In this document: positions 59,910 through 64,000 of the stretch, one piece after another | Numbering within the stretch: the stretch's first letter is position 1 | Layout: the number at the start of each line of letters is the position of its first letter | NCBI GenBank assembly: GCA_940337035.1 | Contig: OW679202.1 | Location: 17,149,200 to 17,213,199, forward strand | DNA: 64,000 bases | Source: Agriotes lineatus | Lineage: Eukaryota > Arthropoda > Insecta > Coleoptera > Elateridae | Direction of reading: 5' to 3' | Notes under the pieces: generated by a model | The model's database searches: none | Seen by the model: the letters and a program-made list of their open reading frames with translations, nothing else | What the model was told of the DNA's origin: nothing | Made by a program: the position numbers and the translations under genes

Positions 59910-60930
59910 GAAAAACTAGGAACTCTTGTATCTGTACCAATGAAGAGTATTATAGTGTAGCGTATAATGTTTGCAAAAGTATGTATATTACAGCACTTAT
60001 ATTTTATTTTCATTGGTACACGATGTTTTGTTTTATGAGTTCCATGCGGCCATGTCGCAATGTAACTAAAAATTTTTATTATTGTGATTTCATAACATAT
60101 AATCTTATATGCAATGATTTCATGCACACTGGCTATATAACAGTGTCCATCCCCATTGGGTTTTACAGGGCAGAAAGCACAATAGGGAACACAGTAGCTC
60201 AGAATTGATTTACAGTATTTGGGAACTTACAGGCCGTTTTTGTTTTTGCATTGTATATTTTGTTGATCCAATGTCGTTACTTAATATTAAACTGCATATA
60301 TGGCTGGTTCGTTTGTTTAACGTTAACAAATAAAAATGCATTTAATGTGAAGCCAGGTAACGCTTCCATTAAGCATAAATTAGATGTTCTCTAGTGCTAA
60401 TGCAATTCTGACTGCTGTTAAAAGTAAAGTTTGTCGATTTCAGTATTTGTTTTACCCGAATTAAATAATTCATCTTGTAATTTTTTATTGGAGATGTGTC
60501 TGTTTATTAGTTGCCCAATAAGTATCGTAATAATCAAGCCGTACCTTGTGGCTGATTATTTCCCATTAGTCAGGTATCTTGGTATAGTAAAGGTAAAATC
60601 TCAAATGTCGATTAATGCGTGTAATTTTTTAACATAGTAACACCATCTTATGAGCATACAGATTTTACCGCTACAAATAGTTTGTGCAAGGTAATACTGG
60701 ATCGCAAGTATCATGATCCTGAAACTAGCTGGTCTTGGCAAAGATAGATATGGGGAACTTAGTATTCTCATCTCTTTTTTTAATATATGTAACTTTTGTT
60801 TTATACACTGAACTGATTTTTTTTATAAAACTTGTTTTTCGTACATTGACTAAGTTAATGCATGTTTGATGGAATTTGGCTTTTTGTATCGTATATAAAC
60901 TGAAATCAATAAACATATATTAACTCTTAA
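59910..60930 (+). other. stau 3' UTR with two candidate poly(A) signals
   Basis: No frame or repeat interrupts the AT-rich stretch after the stop. AATAAA occurs at 60,329-60,334 and 60,908-60,913. The first would give a 3' UTR of about 440 bases, the second about 1,020. Confidence 0.6.
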
Positions 60931-61804
60931 GCTGGTTTTATTTCTCGCAATTAGATTTTCTTGTAGAAAGTGGGTAGTTGAGAGGTATAGGTGGATTGCA
61001 ATGAGAAGAAGGCACGCCATGACGTCACATGCGCCGCCGTAGAATTATCAGTGGCGGCGAAATTTTTAATTAAAATGGGAACTTGACACTGGACAACAAC
61101 AAACAATAAGAGAAAATAATAACAAGCATCTTTCGACTGTGCTTCACCCTACAGAATGTGGTAGAAGCTTAAAATAAAATGAAATCTGCTAATAATACAG
61201 ATTTCATTTGTTTAAATAATTAAATATCACCCTGTTTACACATTACGCTACTGATTTCTAATTGTCATCTAGAAGGCCACACTTTGTTCGGCATGTTGGA
61301 CTCGTCCGCCAGCTGGAGCGCTTCTGTGCACATGTCACGTGAGCCCTCTTCTCATTTCAATTTACTTCTAAAGCGTTTCAGCTTATAATTGGCAGGTGGT
61401 GAGTTTGAACCTCATGTTCTCTGATATTGGTTTCATATTACGCTGTCCGGGCACCATATAAACAACTTTGGTGGTCGCAACCCCTCTAGAAGGGAATTTT
61501 TCCCTTAAATTCAACAGGTGAGGCTAGCCAATTAACTGGGCTGTGGCCGAAGAAGGCTCACAGAACTGCACAGTTGTTAACACGCTCTCGGCTTATAAAC
61601 AATACCTAATGGGAAAAAAGTGTGCTTTGTTTACGTAAAAGAAACACGCGATGAAAACAAGTCGAATTCGTGGGTATATCAAATAACATTGATGATTAAT
61701 GCCATCACTGTTAACCTAACCTTATATTCGACCACCTCCCAGTGCTTACTATACATTTGAAAAAATCAAATGGCAGTGTTACCAATTTTTTGAGTCACTA
61801 AAAG
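60931..61804. other. no gene recognised downstream of stau
   Basis: Mixed composition. A CRE-type palindrome TGACGTCA is at 61,020-61,027, in a GC-richer patch with GCGCCGCCG. A B-box-like GAGTTTGAACCTC is at about 61,399. No coding exon is apparent. Confidence 0.4.
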
Positions 61805-62195
61805 CGTTTTAACATTAACAAATTATTTTTGTTAACATAGAATTTCGGCTTAGACCATGTAGTATTTGTAGATAAACATGCAGCAATCTCTGACTTAATT
61901 TGTTTTGCACCTTGTGAAGTCAAGCAAGGATCCACGCAATGGCCATGCTTTTTGTGGCTCGTGTTTGAGTATTTGAGATCGAGGATACTTTGGCAGATTT
62001 GGGTGCACAAACAGCAACAAGGTCAAATCTGCCTAAGTATCCTCGTTCTCAAGGTACTCAAACAACACCAACCACCAAAGAGCATGGTCATCGTAGTGAT
62101 TCTTGCTCGAGTTCACAAGGTCCAAGGCACATTAAGCCAGAGAATGCTGGGTGTTTACTACGCGGTCTAAGCCGAAATTATATGTTAAAATGAAT
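61805..62195. repeat. foldback element, about 390 bp
   Basis: The left arm (61,835-61,998) is the inverse of the right arm (62,003-62,185): GAATTTCGGCTTAGACC against GGTCTAAGCCGAAATT, and GAGGATACTTTGGCAGATTT against AAATCTGCCTAAGTATCCTC. The centre is near 62,000. A one-armed copy lies at 4,560-4,835. Ends and target duplication are unclear. Confidence 0.75.
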
Positions 62196-62505
62196 AATTT
62201 GACTAACCATAAAAGCCTCAAATTGTTTAACAAAATCGCCCGCATATGCTGGGTACACAACCCATGCCTTGGGTACCTTTTGTTCCAGAACTGAATAATT
62301 GTTTAAATATTTGTTTTAAATGCAATAATAGTAATAACTTATTAATTTTATAGAAAAATGTAACCATTTTATTAAAATAGTAAGATACATGTAAATATCT
62401 AATTACAGCAATTATAATAGATACCAAGAAATTGACTAGGTTCAAATAAAATCAGTGAAGAAAAGTGTAAGATTTAAATGAATCCTGAAGTATTAGAAGT
62501 ACTCT
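62196..62505. other. no gene recognised
   Basis: AT-rich spacer; nothing seen. Confidence 0.35.
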
Positions 62506-62520
62506 AATAGGGGGGAAGGA

Positions 62521-62736
62521 GGGACCTCGGTAGGCGAGCGGCGATTGCCGTTGCAGCCGAGGTCACATTGAAAATCATGGAGCGCTCGAGCCGGAGCGTT
62601 GAGAGTTCAACTCCCGGCGCGGGCGGTCTAGATTTTCAATTAATTAAGGCTAGGTTTAAGTGACGCCCGCGCCCCCTGAAGTAATGCGTAAGCGGTTCCG
62701 GGGGGCAACGGTAGTAGGTAGGAAAATTTAAAAAAA
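62521..62736 (+). mobile_element. tRNA-derived SINE with 15-bp target duplication
   Basis: ACCTCGGTAGGCGAGCGG resembles an A box. GAGAGTTCAACTCCCGG, about 75 bases later, is a B box. The body is GC-rich (CCCGCGCCCCCTG) and ends in an A-rich tail. AATAGGGGGGAAGGA stands on both sides (62,506-62,520 and 62,737-62,751), so this is a clean retroposition. The sequence family differs from the SINE at 15.9 kb. Confidence 0.85.
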
Positions 62737-62751
62737 AATAGGGGGGAAGGA

Positions 62752-63416
62752 TTGTAACAGGTATATTATAGCTCACAGAATAGAATGATGTAACAATAGA
62801 TAGGGTTTCTGCCCTTATGCGTTACTTTAAATTTGCGCAAGACATCTCGTACATCTTAATATTTGAATAAATATTTGCTCTTTTTATCCCTTAGCTAGCT
62901 CAGTAAATGCATGAAACTCCTTATATCACAGTTCGCGGCTTATGAAAGAGCACTATCTGCCAAAACAGGAGTCTGGTTCCCCTTGTAGTGTTGTTGACTA
63001 AAACTTGACTTTAAACATTGTACAAGAAAAACCAATTTGTTTACATCATCTATTGACTTCAAAGCACAAATAAAAACATAAAAATCACAAAAAAAAACAT
63101 AAAAACACAAAGGAAATAAGAGAAAATAGAATTAAATTGTTACAAAACTTCCGTGCGATATAGCTTGTGGCTACTCGCAGACATATGGCAGATATACGTA
63201 AACAATGTAAAACCCCATCAAAAATAATGTTGAAATAATCGTCTTTGCATATCGCACAAATGGTGTACTTATATGTATGCACTTTAAATGCATTTACTTA
63301 TTTACAAATGCTTGTTTGCTGCACTTTCACTTGGCACTTGGCTGCCAGGCCTTTTTAAGGTACTTCTAATTAACTAGTGTCCTGACGAATTCTTTTACTC
63401 TTTGGAATTGCATATA
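62752..63416. other. no gene recognised
   Basis: AT-rich. An A-rich stretch with AAAACATAAAAA repeats at 63,070-63,110. No coding frame supported. Confidence 0.35.
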
Positions 63417-63935
63417 CAGGCAGACCTCGTCGTTCGCGGAGGTTTTGTTCCAGAAAAATGCCGCGATGCGCAAGTCAACACATAAATGATAAATCGGGGT
63501 TAGGTTCCATAAACTAGATTTATTTATACTATGCAACCTCAAAAAATTCAAAAGTTTTTGATAGAAACGCTCAAGAAGACAGTAAAGTTTGAACTAAAAT
63601 TCCATACATAACATAAGTGCCACTCGAATCTAGAGCTGGAATGTCCATTTGTTTATTCAAGTTTTAATTTTACAATTTATTTCCGGTCCGATTTGGTAAT
63701 AAGAGATTCAAAGGAATAGGCTCGATAAGTGTGTTTACAAGTTCGTGACAAATACTGTTATTTAGGTGTTCATGACATAAACCGCATAGTCTGCTTTAGT
63801 TACTTAGTGTGTGAAAGTTGAAACAGTTAACGTTGGCAATTCCATCTGCAAACGGCAAAGAAAGGGGAGCACATAAATGCTCCACGTAAAATGAAATCAG
63901 CGAAACGCAAATCCACAAATGGCAAGGTCTGCCTG
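63417..63935 (+). mobile_element. pogo/Tigger-type MITE, copy 2
   Basis: 519 bp, ends CAGGCAGACCTCGTCGTTCG and GGTCTGCCTG, each beside TA (63,415-63,416 and 63,936-63,937). It is inverted relative to the copy at 47,713-48,342, lacks the nested PIF/Harbinger MITE, and has about 84 extra bases, mostly near its right end. Confidence 0.85.
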
Positions 63936-64000
63936 TATACATGCAACTTTCAGCAGAGGCCGCATGCGACTCCTGATGCTTCGAAGTTGAAATCTTTCTT

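Overview
The window is a repeat-laden, AT-rich stretch of an insect nuclear genome. A beetle is plausible from the mix of transposons and the staufen exons, but the species cannot be fixed from sequence alone. The only host protein-coding gene I can support is staufen on the + strand, as six coding exons at 45,823-59,909. They encode about 628 residues with the usual series of double-stranded-RNA-binding domains (dsRBDs): second half of dsRBD1, split dsRBD2, dsRBD3, dsRBD4 and the C-terminal dsRBD5. The exon(s) for the N-terminus and the first half of dsRBD1 were not found upstream in the window. They lie further upstream, in the 100-N assembly gap at 37,968-38,067, or in a small exon I missed.

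Most of the rest is layered transposable elements. At 0.5-8.3 kb there are broken IS630/Tc1-type transposases, three LINE fragments and a 710-bp foldback MITE. At 11.8-14.3 kb there are hAT and LINE ruins. At 15.2-16.4 kb a tRNA-derived SINE sits inside a TIR element. At 18.1-24.8 kb an R4/Dong-like LINE is followed by an LTR retrotransposon of the insect gypsy group, which is interrupted by a Jockey-type LINE. At 25.5-33.9 kb there are a Tc1-like relic, a complete-length but dead mariner with both TIRs, a P-element/THAP9-like relic and a second foldback MITE with a 10-bp target duplication. At 36-37.8 kb there are tandem repeats, including an unusual 45-bp double-hairpin minisatellite. At 39.4-45.7 kb a MITE is split by a nearly full-length LINE, which is itself split by another LINE.

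The staufen introns hold the clearest nesting. Intron 1 (46,111-49,849) has a LINE relic containing a pogo/Tigger-type MITE, which contains a PIF/Harbinger-type MITE, and then a separate hAT-type MITE. Intron 4 (51,116-59,407) appears to be a CR1-like LINE interrupted by a second LINE, which is interrupted by a solo LTR, which is interrupted by a third LINE. Several of these insertions are exact: removing the insert plus one target-site copy rejoins the reading frame or the host element. Downstream of the staufen poly(A) sites are a foldback element, a SINE with a 15-bp target duplication and a second copy of the Tigger-type MITE.

I see no CRISPR array, operon, rRNA, convincing functional tRNA or novel multi-gene system. 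What deserves a second look is the datable order of nested insertions, the long-inverted-repeat elements that could form hairpin RNA, and the 45-bp double-hairpin minisatellite.
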